From the NCBI GenBank assembly GCA_910588745.1, contig CAJURK010000037.1, positions 1 to 33,030 on the forward strand: a stretch of DNA of 33,030 nucleotides. Reading direction: 5' to 3'. Positions 7,418-15,111 of this stretch are shown one piece after another. Below the pieces are notes generated by a model. It did not search any database, had not been told where the DNA came from, and saw nothing but the letters and a program-made list of their open reading frames with translations. The position numbers and the translations under genes were made by a program. Source of the stretch: an uncultured Dorea sp. (GTDB taxonomy: Bacteria; Bacillota; Clostridia; Lachnospirales; Lachnospiraceae). How positions within the stretch are numbered: position 1 is the stretch's first letter; each line of letters opens with the position of its first letter.

Positions 7418-8797
7418 CTACCCCTTCAAAAGACTTTCTCCAATATTTACAACATCCCCGGCTCCCATAGTTATCAACACGTCCCCTTTTTCACAGTTCG
7501 CAAGCAGAAATTCTTCAATCGCGCCAAAGCTCGGCAGATAATACGCGTCGCATCCAAGAAGCTTTAACGCCTCCGCTAACTGCTCGGATGAAACCCCCAG
7601 CGTATCGGTTTCTCTCGCCGGATAAATATCCGCAAGAACGATGTGGTCTGTATCGGAAAGGGCTTCCGCAAACTCGTCAAACAACGCCTTTGTTCTACTG
7701 TAGGTATGCGGCTGAAACACGCACCAGACCTCTCTGTGAGGATAATTCTTTACCGCAGTCAGCGTCGCTTTAATCTCGGTAGGATGATGAGCATAATCAT
7801 CAATAACCGTAAATCCATTCCGCTCGCCTTTATATTCAAATCGACGGTCTGTCCCCGCGAATTCGGCCAGTCCTTTCTGCATAGATGCAAACGGAATCCC
7901 AAGTACATCCGCGGTTACAATTGCCGAAAGCGCATTCAGCACATTGTGATCCCCGGTTACCGACAGCCGGACGCGCCCTAAAACCCGTCCGGCCTTCACC
8001 ACGTCAAACGAAGCGTCTCCCTTGTCATCATGCGCAAGCCCCTCGGCGCGGTAATCTGCCGAAGACTTCATTCCAAAAGTAACCACCCTGCAGCGAAGTC
8101 CTTCCGTAAATTCATCGACAGCTTCAATCTCATCGCTGATAACCAACGTCCCGTCAGCAGGCAAAAGTTCCGCAAATCTGCGGAAAGACCGCCGAATATC
8201 CTGCAGGTCTTTAAAAAAATCCAAATGATCCGCGTCAATATTTAAAATCACCGCCGTTTTCGGGAAAAAATGCAGAAAACTATTGGTATACTCACAAGCC
8301 TCCGTCAAGAATACCTCGGAACCGCCTACCCGGATATTTCCCCCGATCGCTTTCAAAATTCCGCCAACCGATATCGTCGGATCCTGCCCGTCTGCAAGAA
8401 AGATATGAGAAAGCATGGATGTGGTAGTCGTCTTGCCATGAGTCCCTGAAACAGCAATCGGCATATCATAATTCGTCATCATCTGTCCTAAGAACTCCGC
8501 CCTGCTCAGCATCGGAATCCCCTGCCTTACCGCCTCCCTATATTCTTCGTTATCCTCGCGGATTGCCGCCGTATAAACTACGGCTTCAATCCCTTCCATA
8601 ATATTAGAAGCCTTCTGTCCGTTAAATACCAAAACTCCCAGCTTCTCCAAATGCTTTGTCAGCGCCGATTCTTTTGCATCCGAACCAGACACGGTAAACC
8701 CTTCTTTCAAAAGAATCTCGGCAAGTCCGCTCATACTAATGCCGCCGATACCAATAAAGTGTACATGGATTGGCTGATTAAAATTAATTTTATACAT
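7418..8797 (-). CDS. murC: UDP-N-acetylmuramate--L-alanine ligase
   Basis: This cytoplasmic ligase adds L-Ala to UDP-MurNAc, the first amino acid of the peptidoglycan stem. The N-terminal Rossmann-like motif HFIGIGGISMSGLA (13-26) binds UDP. The ATP-binding P-loop is SGTHGKTTTTSML (117-129). The central ligase motif LTEACEYTNSFLHFFP and the C-terminal DDYAHHPTEIKATL are also clear. At 459 residues it has the normal family length. The start at 8797 has AAAGG 7 nt upstream and a strong promoter 70 bp further up. It is the gene before dnaD on the same strand, but dnaD has its own promoter. Confidence 0.96.
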   Translation of the reverse strand: MYKINFNQPIHVHFIGIGGISMSGLAEILLKEGFTVSGSDAKESALTKHLEKLGVLVFNGQKASNIMEGIEAVVYTAAIREDNEEYREAVRQGIPMLSRAEFLGQMMTNYDMPIAVSGTHGKTTTTSMLSHIFLADGQDPTISVGGILKAIGGNIRVGGSEVFLTEACEYTNSFLHFFPKTAVILNIDADHLDFFKDLQDIRRSFRRFAELLPADGTLVISDEIEAVDEFTEGLRCRVVTFGMKSSADYRAEGLAHDDKGDASFDVVKAGRVLGRVRLSVTGDHNVLNALSAIVTADVLGIPFASMQKGLAEFAGTDRRFEYKGERNGFTVIDDYAHHPTEIKATLTAVKNYPHREVWCVFQPHTYSRTKALFDEFAEALSDTDHIVLADIYPARETDTLGVSSEQLAEALKLLGCDAYYLPSFGAIEEFLLANCEKGDVLITMGAGDVVNIGESLLKG

Positions 8798-8866
8798 ACG
8801 ATACCTTTCTCAAATATTCATTAGGAATTTTCATCTTGTCATAATTATCCATTACCTATTTCTATT

Positions 8867-8895
8867 ATTATAAACATATATGAAATAAAATCCAA
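8867..8895 (-). promoter_or_regulatory. murC promoter
   Basis: On the minus strand TTGGAT (8890-8895), a 17-bp spacer and consensus TATAAT (8867-8872) form a strong promoter. The predicted transcript starts about 60 nt before the murC ATG. Between 8896 and 9033 I see no gene or clear site. Confidence 0.75.
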
Positions 8896-9033
8896 GCTAT
8901 TTTTTATTTCGCTTCGTTTAATGCCGTCCCCCGGTTGTAATTCACCGTAAGATTCGTCCCACACCTCTTCTTATACCCAGAGTCTCCGGGGAAGCCGCAT
9001 TCCCTGCGGACCGCGGCGTTGTCTATAATAACT

Positions 9034-9157
9034 ATAAGGAATCTCCGGTTTTCTGCAAAATGCATAACATTCCTTATCTTTACATATGACTCGGCATCAT
9101 ATGTTTGTATATAATTAACAAATTTTTCATAAATTTGAGATTTTTTTTATGAAAAAT
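9034..9157. repeat. Three consecutive inverted repeats upstream of glgC
   Basis: Three perfect inverted repeats lie head to tail. ATAAGGAAT (9034-9042) pairs with ATTCCTTAT (9069-9077). ACATATGA (9082-9089) pairs with TCATATGT (9097-9104), spacer 7. ATTTTTCATA (9122-9131) pairs with TATGAAAAAT (9148-9157), spacer 16. The last ends one base before the glgC -35 box, so it could be an operator; the first may instead be a terminator-like or structural element. Confidence 0.6.
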
Positions 9158-9158
9158 A

Positions 9159-9187
9159 TTCACATCAAAATAGAGGTGTGATATACT
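9159..9187 (+). promoter_or_regulatory. glgC promoter
   Basis: TTCACA (9159-9164), a 17-bp spacer and TATACT (9182-9187) fit a vegetative promoter with one or two departures from consensus per box. The predicted start near 9194 gives a leader of about 100 nt before glgC. Confidence 0.6.
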
Positions 9188-9294
9188 TTACATATATTAT
9201 ATCCACACACAATATCCGTGTTCTGGCACAGCGGTTTCCAGGAGCCTTTGGATACCCGGATGCAGCGCACGGACAGCAGAAGAGGGGTGACATC

Positions 9295-10569
9295 ATGATC
9301 AAGAAAAAAATGATAGCAATGCTGCTGGCTGGCGGGCAGGGCAGCCGTTTAGGCGTACTGACCGACAAAGTCGCCAAGCCGGCGGTTACTTTTGGGGGCA
9401 AGTACCGAATTATTGACTTTCCTCTAAGCAACTGTATTAACTCAGGTGTCGATACTGTCGGCGTACTGACCCAGTATCAACCCCTCAGACTGAATACGCA
9501 TATCGGAATCGGTATTCCCTGGGACTTAGACCGCAACATTGGCGGCGTATCCATCCTGCCGCCTTACGAAAAGATCAGAAACAGCGAATGGTATACAGGT
9601 ACTGCTAACGCCATTTACCAGAACATGGAATATATGGAAACTTATCACCCGGAGTATGTTCTGATTCTATCCGGCGACCATATTTATAAGATGGACTATG
9701 AGATTATGCTGGATTATCATCGGTCGAATCATGCGGACGTTACGATTGCGGCCATGCCTGTACCGATGGAGGAAGCCAGCCGCTTTGGAATCGTCGTAAC
9801 CGAAGAGGGCGGCCGGATTCTTGAATTCCAGGAGAAGCCCTTGAATCCAAAGAGTAATCTGGCGTCCATGGGCATCTATATCTTTAGCTGGCCGGTACTT
9901 CGGGATGCGCTCCTGCAATTAAGAAACGTACCGGGATGCGATTTCGGAAAACACGTAATACCTCATTGCCACGAACAAGGCCAGCGGCTGTTCGCTTACG
10001 AATACAACGGCTACTGGAAGGACGTGGGAACGCTTGCTTCCTACTGGCAGGCGAATATGGAACTGATTGATATCGTTCCCGAATTCAATCTATACGAAGA
10101 ATACTGGAAGATTTATACGAACAGCAGCCTGCTTCCGCCTCAGTACGTGGCTGAAGACGCCCTCATCAACCGGAGTATCATCTGCAACGGATCAGAAATC
10201 TACGGGCAGGTACATAACTGTATCATCGGCTCCGGAGTCATCATCGGAAAGGGCGCTGTAGTTCGGGATTCTATTATTATGAAAGATACCGTGATCGGCG
10301 ATAACTGTGTCATTGATAAAGCGATTATCGCCGAAGCTGTAGAGATAGGAAACCATGCGACCCTCGGCATCGGCGCCGAAGTACCGAACCGGATGAAGCC
10401 GGACATTTATACCTTCGGTCTGGTAACCATCGGAGAAAACAGCGTTATCCCGCCCGGTGTTCAGATCGGCAAGAATACCGCCGTCAACGGAATCACACGC
10501 AGGGAAGATTATCCTGACGGAAGGCTGGTTAGCGGCGAAACTTTAATAAAGGCAGGTGAACGGATATGA
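9295..10569 (+). CDS. glgC: Glucose-1-phosphate adenylyltransferase, catalytic subunit
   Basis: It makes ADP-glucose from glucose-1-phosphate and ATP, the committed step of bacterial glycogen synthesis. The nucleotide-binding motif AGGQGSRLGVLTDKVAKPAV is intact, followed by FGGKYRIIDFPLSNC, the catalytic-site segment SGDHIYKMDY, the glucose-1-P-binding EFQEKP, and a C-terminal left-handed beta-helix with hexapeptide repeats (GSGVIIGKGAVV, DTVIGDNCVI). Its 424 residues match the family. I took the ATG at 9295 behind GAGGGGTGAC. An upstream in-frame ATG at 9178 overlaps the -10 region and adds residues unlike the family. The stop overlaps the start of glgD (ATGA), so the two are translationally coupled and probably form a heteromeric enzyme. 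Confidence 0.95.
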   Translation: MIKKKMIAMLLAGGQGSRLGVLTDKVAKPAVTFGGKYRIIDFPLSNCINSGVDTVGVLTQYQPLRLNTHIGIGIPWDLDRNIGGVSILPPYEKIRNSEWYTGTANAIYQNMEYMETYHPEYVLILSGDHIYKMDYEIMLDYHRSNHADVTIAAMPVPMEEASRFGIVVTEEGGRILEFQEKPLNPKSNLASMGIYIFSWPVLRDALLQLRNVPGCDFGKHVIPHCHEQGQRLFAYEYNGYWKDVGTLASYWQANMELIDIVPEFNLYEEYWKIYTNSSLLPPQYVAEDALINRSIICNGSEIYGQVHNCIIGSGVIIGKGAVVRDSIIMKDTVIGDNCVIDKAIIAEAVEIGNHATLGIGAEVPNRMKPDIYTFGLVTIGENSVIPPGVQIGKNTAVNGITRREDYPDGRLVSGETLIKAGERI

Positions 10570-11684
10570 AAGCAGCAGGAATCATTTTAGCAGGAGGCAA
10601 TAATCACAGGCTGAAAACTCTCACCAACAGGCGCGCCGTCGCGGCAATGCCGATCGCCGGAAGTTACCGGGCAATCGACTTTGCCTTAAGCAATATGTCC
10701 AACTCCCATATTCGGCAAGTTGCCGTGCTGACCCAGTACAATTCCCGTTCCTTAAACGAGCATTTAAACTCTTCCAAATGGTGGGATTTCGGAAGGAAGA
10801 ACGGAGGATTATATGTATTTACCCCTACCATTACCAAAGAAAACAGCGATTGGTTCCGCGGAACCGCCGACGCCATATATCAGAATATGGACTTTCTTAA
10901 AAAATGCAACGAGACTTACATGATCATCACATCAGCAGACGCGGTGTATAAGCTGAACTATCAGCAGGTATTAGATTACCACATCGCCAAAGGCGCTGAT
11001 ATCACTATAGTATGTACAGAACTGAATCCCGCCGAAGACGTCAGCCGTTTCGGTACTCTCAAGATGGATGAAGAGATGAGGGTGCATGAATTTGAAGAGA
11101 AACCAATGATTGCAACCTCCAACACAATTTCCACCGGCATATATATCATAAAAAGGCTTGACTTAATCGAACTGGTCGAGCGATGCGCGGAGGAAGGTCG
11201 ATTTGATTTTGTAACCGATATTCTCATCAGATATAAGAATCTGAAGAAGATATTCGGTTATAAGATAAACAGCTATTGGAGCAACATTGCAACAGTTGAT
11301 GCCTATTACCGGACAAACATGGATTTTTTGAAACCGGACGTAAGACAGTATTTCTTTAAAGAGTTTCCAAGTATTTATTCCAAGGTCAGCGACCTGCCGC
11401 CGGCAAAATATAATCCCGGGTCAGCGGTGAGAAACAGCCTTGTGGCGAGCGGGTGCATTGTAAACGGCACCGTAGAGAACTCCGTCTTATTTAAAAAAGT
11501 ATTTGTAGGCAGTAATTGCGTTATTAAAAACTCAATTATTTTGAATGATGTTTATTTGGGAGACAATACGTACATAGAGAACTGTATTGTAGAAAGCAAA
11601 GATACAATCCGTGCAAATACCCGTCATGTTGGAGAAAATGCTGTGAAGATAGTGGCACAAAAGGAAGACCGGTATGCATCATAA
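10566..11684 (+). CDS. glgD: Glucose-1-phosphate adenylyltransferase, regulatory GlgD subunit
   Basis: This 372-residue paralogue of GlgC is the non-catalytic or weakly catalytic partner known in Firmicutes. The nucleotide-binding loop is degenerate: AGGNNHRLKTLTNRRAVAAMP replaces the GGQGSRL...AKPAV of GlgC, losing the Gly-rich turn and the Lys. The fold-defining GSYRAIDFALSNMSNS, a TSADAVYKLNY at the active-site position and EFEEKP remain. The C-terminal beta-helix repeats are present (GSNCVIKNSIILNDVYLGDNTYIENC). Partner function, probably raising the activity of the GlgC complex or tuning its allostery, is known for Firmicutes GlgD and inferred here. It overlaps glgC by 4 bp and has AGGTG as its ribosome binding site. 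Confidence 0.93.
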   Translation: MKAAGIILAGGNNHRLKTLTNRRAVAAMPIAGSYRAIDFALSNMSNSHIRQVAVLTQYNSRSLNEHLNSSKWWDFGRKNGGLYVFTPTITKENSDWFRGTADAIYQNMDFLKKCNETYMIITSADAVYKLNYQQVLDYHIAKGADITIVCTELNPAEDVSRFGTLKMDEEMRVHEFEEKPMIATSNTISTGIYIIKRLDLIELVERCAEEGRFDFVTDILIRYKNLKKIFGYKINSYWSNIATVDAYYRTNMDFLKPDVRQYFFKEFPSIYSKVSDLPPAKYNPGSAVRNSLVASGCIVNGTVENSVLFKKVFVGSNCVIKNSIILNDVYLGDNTYIENCIVESKDTIRANTRHVGENAVKIVAQKEDRYAS

Positions 11685-11717
11685 CGCAGCGGTCTTTGGA
11701 AAGGAGCTGGTTACGCG

Positions 11718-11990
11718 ATGCAGATTACAGATGTACGTGTACGCAAAGTAGCAAAAGAGGGGAAGCTAAAGGCTGTTGTATCGATTACTATGGATGATGA
11801 GTTCGTGGTGCATGACATCAAGGTTATCGAAGGTGAAAAAGGACTTTTTATTGCTATGCCTAGCAAAAAGACTGCCACCGGAGAATACCGGGATGTCGCA
11901 CACCCAATTAACTCCGGCACAAGAGACCGACTTCAGAGTATAATTCTTGATAGCTTTGAAAAAGCTATGCAAGAGCCGGACTCTGAATAG
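11718..11990 (+). CDS. spoVG: SpoVG-family regulator
   Basis: The 90-residue protein MQITDVRVRKVAKEGKLKAV... is a clear SpoVG. The family binds nucleic acid and affects septation, sporulation and, in various Firmicutes, metabolism and virulence. The length is typical (about 85-100), and the DVAHPIN segment is followed by a short C-terminal helix (RDRLQSIILDSFEKAM). AGGAG at 11702-11706 lies 11 nt before the ATG. It follows glgD by 33 bp with no terminator, though AAGACCG (11665-11671) and CGGTCTT (11690-11696) could form a weak hairpin in the junction. Co-transcription with glgCD is likely, which ties a post-exponential regulator to glycogen storage. Confidence 0.93.
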   Translation: MQITDVRVRKVAKEGKLKAVVSITMDDEFVVHDIKVIEGEKGLFIAMPSKKTATGEYRDVAHPINSGTRDRLQSIILDSFEKAMQEPDSE

Positions 11991-12076
11991 TCTTATACAA
12001 TAAAGCTAAACCGTTACAGCGGATCGTGCGGGCAAACCGTATACCCTGTGACGGCAACCGGGATAAAAAGCTTAAG

Positions 12077-12108
12077 CGGCTGCGCCAATCGGCGCAGCCG
12101 TCCTTTTT
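12077..12108 (+). terminator. Strong intrinsic terminator after spoVG
   Basis: CGGCTGCGCC (12077-12086) and GGCGCAGCCG (12091-12100) form a perfect 10-bp stem with a 4-nt loop, followed by TCCTTTTT. On the other strand the stem is followed by CTTAAGCTTTTT, so it may also stop transcripts from the converging MATE operon. Confidence 0.88.
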
Positions 12109-12117
12109 GCAGCGCCA

Positions 12118-12190
12118 AGTTCCCTGGAATGTTGTCTCGCCACGCCTCCCATACGCAAGCGCTCCGGCAGGGACAGATTCCCTCCTTACA
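12118..12190 (+). repeat. Decayed relative of the 236-bp hairpin element
   Basis: Bases 12118-12141 match 19809-19832 of the large hairpin element at 22 of 24 positions. Patchy similarity continues into the region matching its right arm (cTCCcATAC, then CAGGGAC and CTCC). No matching left arm is seen, so it is a partial or worn copy. It lies between the spoVG terminator and the end of the MATE gene. Confidence 0.6.
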
Positions 12191-12201
12191 GTCCGCAGCG
12201 T

Positions 12202-13557
12202 TTATGCATCTTCAAATAAGTTGTCTCTTGTAATATTTTTCAGCCATTTCCCGCTTCGGTATCTGCGGATGACCGCGGGCCATTTGGCAAATTCATCCGT
12301 ACACAACAGGAAGTATACCCACAATACCGGAAGTTTTAGCACGAACGCGGCGAAAAATCCCAGAGGCACCGCATAGCACCACATGGTTATCCCGTCGCAG
12401 ATGCAGCCGAATCTGCTGTCGCCTCCCGCCCGGAAGATCCCTGCGATCAGGGTGGTATTTACCGCTATTCCGATTACATAATAGCTGTTGATTAAAAGCA
12501 TCACTTTGAGATACCCCATTGCTGTCTCAGACAGATCTGCAAAGCGCATGACCAGCGGCGTTATGGCAAGCACCACCAGGCCGCCGGCTATGCCGGTCAG
12601 TATGGTCAGCTTCATAACCTGGGAGGTATAATCTCTTGCTTTCTCGATCTTATTCTCCCCAAGCACATTCCCCACCAGGATGCCGCCTGCGCTGGCTACC
12701 CCGAAACAGAAGACCGTTCCGAAATTGCGCACCACCGTAACCAGTGAATTTGCCGCTACCGCATCCGTTCCCAAATGCCCCAGGATTACCGAATACATGG
12801 AGAACGCCGCGCCCCACAGCACATCGTTCAAAAGGGCCGGAACCGCAAGCCGCACAAAATCCCCGAAGAGAAGCTGATTGCGAATCAGCATGTAGGCCGG
12901 ATTCAGCTTGATCTCCTTCGTTCTTCCCGACACAATCATGCATGCAAAAAGCTCTATCAGCCGGGAAACGGAAGTCGCAATCGCCACGCCGGCCACTCCC
13001 AGTTTCGGCGCGCCGAACAGTCCGAAGATAAATACTGCATTCAAGATAATATTCAGGGAAAAGGCCAGCACATTCATGGACATTGTAACCACCGCCCTCC
13101 CTACGCTTCTCAAAATCGCCAGATATACCTCTATGATTCCCCAGCACAAGTACGCAACGCTGACAATCCGCAGATATTCCGCTCCCAGCTTAATCAGTTC
13201 CCCATCCTCCGTAAACAGCTTCATCATAAGCTCCGGAATTGTAACCGCCGCGCTGGCAAACAGAACAGAAGCCGTCAGGGAAATCCGCATGGCGATTCCT
13301 TCCACCGCCCGGATTGGCTCCCACTCGCCTTTTCCAAAATACTGCGCGCATAAAATACTTGCCCCCGTACCCAGTCCATAAAAAAACATAAACAGCATCT
13401 GCGCATACTGCGCGGCAAGCGAAACCGCGGAAATCGCCGACTGTCCGACATAGTTCAGCATAACCACGTCCGCCGAATTCACCGCCGCGCTAAGCAGATT
13501 CTGAATAATAATTGGAATCACCAGCGTTCCAATCTGCCTATAAAACTGTTTTTGCAT
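12202..13557 (-). CDS. MATE-family efflux transporter
   Basis: This 451-residue integral membrane protein has about twelve hydrophobic segments and the MATE layout of two six-helix halves. The N-terminus carries IIIQNLLSAAVNSADVVMLNYVGQSAISAVS and YGLGTGASILCAQYFGKGE. The second half has ASAGGILVGNVLGE and ends YFLLCTDEFAKWPAVIRRYRSGKW. MATE proteins export cationic drugs or metabolites in exchange for Na+ or H+; the substrate cannot be told. The start is placed at 13557, because an ATG four codons earlier is only one base from the AGAGG site. The gene overlaps the end of the preceding ATPase gene by 20 bp, so it belongs to the two-component/nuclease operon and may be under that system's control. 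Confidence 0.92.
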   Translation of the reverse strand: MQKQFYRQIGTLVIPIIIQNLLSAAVNSADVVMLNYVGQSAISAVSLAAQYAQMLFMFFYGLGTGASILCAQYFGKGEWEPIRAVEGIAMRISLTASVLFASAAVTIPELMMKLFTEDGELIKLGAEYLRIVSVAYLCWGIIEVYLAILRSVGRAVVTMSMNVLAFSLNIILNAVFIFGLFGAPKLGVAGVAIATSVSRLIELFACMIVSGRTKEIKLNPAYMLIRNQLLFGDFVRLAVPALLNDVLWGAAFSMYSVILGHLGTDAVAANSLVTVVRNFGTVFCFGVASAGGILVGNVLGENKIEKARDYTSQVMKLTILTGIAGGLVVLAITPLVMRFADLSETAMGYLKVMLLINSYYVIGIAVNTTLIAGIFRAGGDSRFGCICDGITMWCYAVPLGFFAAFVLKLPVLWVYFLLCTDEFAKWPAVIRRYRSGKWLKNITRDNLFEDA

Positions 13558-15109
13558 AATAAATCCCATTCCTCTTCATAATCTCTTCTTCTCTCTTCTG
13601 GCAGGAAAACAGAATCACCTGCCGCCGGCAGCCCGCAAGCCACTTCAGCGTCCGCTCCAGGCGCAGGTCGTCATAAAAGGCAAAGGTATCGTCCAGAATC
13701 ACCGGATATTCCTCATCATACAGAAGCTCCGCTACCGCCATGCGCAGGGCAAAGTAAACCTGCTCTAACGTTCCCTGGCTGACCTGCTCGATAGCCGTTC
13801 GTTTTCCCTGGCCAAGCAGCCCTATGCGCAGATTCTCGTCCGCCGCAAGCCGTTCGTATCTTCCGCCGGTTATCTCCGCTATGATAGCAGACGCTTTCTG
13901 ATTCAGAAGCATTGTCAACTGCTTTTGCATATCCGCCGAGGTATCCTCCAGCCGCTTGACGGCAAATAGAAGCGCTTCTCTTCTCCGATCCAGCTTTCGA
14001 TACTCATCCCCCAGTTCATCCTGTTCGGAAAGCTGCTCCTGAAGATTGTCGTATTCCACCTGTTTTTCTTTCCGCTCTTCTTTCAAATGCTCCCGTTCCC
14101 AGAGAAGCCTGTCTGTGGATACCAATTCTTCCTCCAGAGCAATCTCCTCCAAAAGTTCTTCCGGCTCTGTTTTCTGCCCGCATTTGCCAATCTTCATACG
14201 ATTCCAGATATAGATTGCGCCAAGAAGGGCGACCACCACTGTCACAAAAGAATTCCAGGGATTGGGCAAAAATAAAAACGCAAGCACAATCAACCCCAGT
14301 ATCCCTGCGATCTCCAATGGATGCACCCGCCATTTCGCCGGACGGAGGGCGTCTGTAAACCGCCTTTTTACCCACTCGTTCTCCAATCCGTCCTCCGTCC
14401 GGTTCTCTTTTTCTTTTATTTCCCGCAGCGCCAGCTCTTCTTCCACTGTCTCCAGCTTGTCCTCTATATGATGGATATCCCTCCACACATGGGACGCTTC
14501 CTGTTCAATAGCTTCCCGCTTCTTCTGCTTCTCAGAAAGTATCTGCTTGATCTCCTTGTCTATCGACTTCTTCTTCCTAAGGAGATGCTCTAACGCAGCC
14601 GCAAGATCAATATCGCTGTCTCCCGACACATAATAGCCGGCGGCATAATTCCTTAATTCCGCGGCCAGCGCCTGACTGGTAGGCGCATGAAGCTGGCCGA
14701 TATACAGGGTATTCTCATAAGAAGCTTCCGTCAGCCCGTCAAGAAGCGTCTCTAAATCCCCTTCCTCTACCGACAGTTCCTCGCCGTCCGTCTCACAAAA
14801 TAAAAGAGCTTTCTTTGCATATCTGTCAAAATTCCGCTGCAGGCAAAACTGCTTCCCACCGCAGGCAAACCGCAGGCAGCCGGCATAATATCCGCCGTTC
14901 TCCCACGGCTCGTATTTGGAAAAAGCGTCGTTTGCCGACCCTCTCCCTCTCTTGCGCTCCAGGCCAAACAGCATTGCCCGGATACACGTATGGATCGTCG
15001 ATTTTCCGGATTCATTTTCCCCATAAATCAACTGCAGATCCTCCTGGAACTCCATCTTTTTATTATGAAATTTACCAAAGTTCTTTAGTTCCAACTCTAT
15101 CAGCCGCAT
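13538..15109 (-). CDS. Compact SbcC/YhaN-like ATPase with a central membrane hairpin
   Basis: The protein has the head domains of an SMC/Rad50-type ATPase. Walker A is YGENESGKST (about 29-38). A first coiled coil runs roughly 180-250. The ABC signature is VSQGTLEQVYFALRMA (443-458) and Walker B is YPVILDDTFAFYD (468-480). The two coils are joined not by a zinc hook but by two hydrophobic segments (about 266-281 and 287-302) separated by PNPWNS, a likely membrane hairpin. At 523 residues it is about half the length of SbcC or B. subtilis YhaN. The start at 15109 follows the nuclease stop by 2 nt, with AAAGGG 6 nt upstream. With its neighbour it should form a nuclease-ATPase pair acting on DNA ends, perhaps at the membrane. 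Coupling is known for the family; membrane location is inferred. Confidence 0.85.
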   Translation of the reverse strand: MRLIELELKNFGKFHNKKMEFQEDLQLIYGENESGKSTIHTCIRAMLFGLERKRGRGSANDAFSKYEPWENGGYYAGCLRFACGGKQFCLQRNFDRYAKKALLFCETDGEELSVEEGDLETLLDGLTEASYENTLYIGQLHAPTSQALAAELRNYAAGYYVSGDSDIDLAAALEHLLRKKKSIDKEIKQILSEKQKKREAIEQEASHVWRDIHHIEDKLETVEEELALREIKEKENRTEDGLENEWVKRRFTDALRPAKWRVHPLEIAGILGLIVLAFLFLPNPWNSFVTVVVALLGAIYIWNRMKIGKCGQKTEPEELLEEIALEEELVSTDRLLWEREHLKEERKEKQVEYDNLQEQLSEQDELGDEYRKLDRRREALLFAVKRLEDTSADMQKQLTMLLNQKASAIIAEITGGRYERLAADENLRIGLLGQGKRTAIEQVSQGTLEQVYFALRMAVAELLYDEEYPVILDDTFAFYDDLRLERTLKWLAGCRRQVILFSCQKREEEIMKRNGIYYAKTVL

Positions 15110-15111
15110 AG

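Noticed and set aside
6208..7470. Long plus-strand open frame of 420 codons
   Set aside because: It is antisense to dnaD, whose protein is clearly conserved; the product is rich in Arg, Phe and Leu without domains, as expected for a shadow frame.
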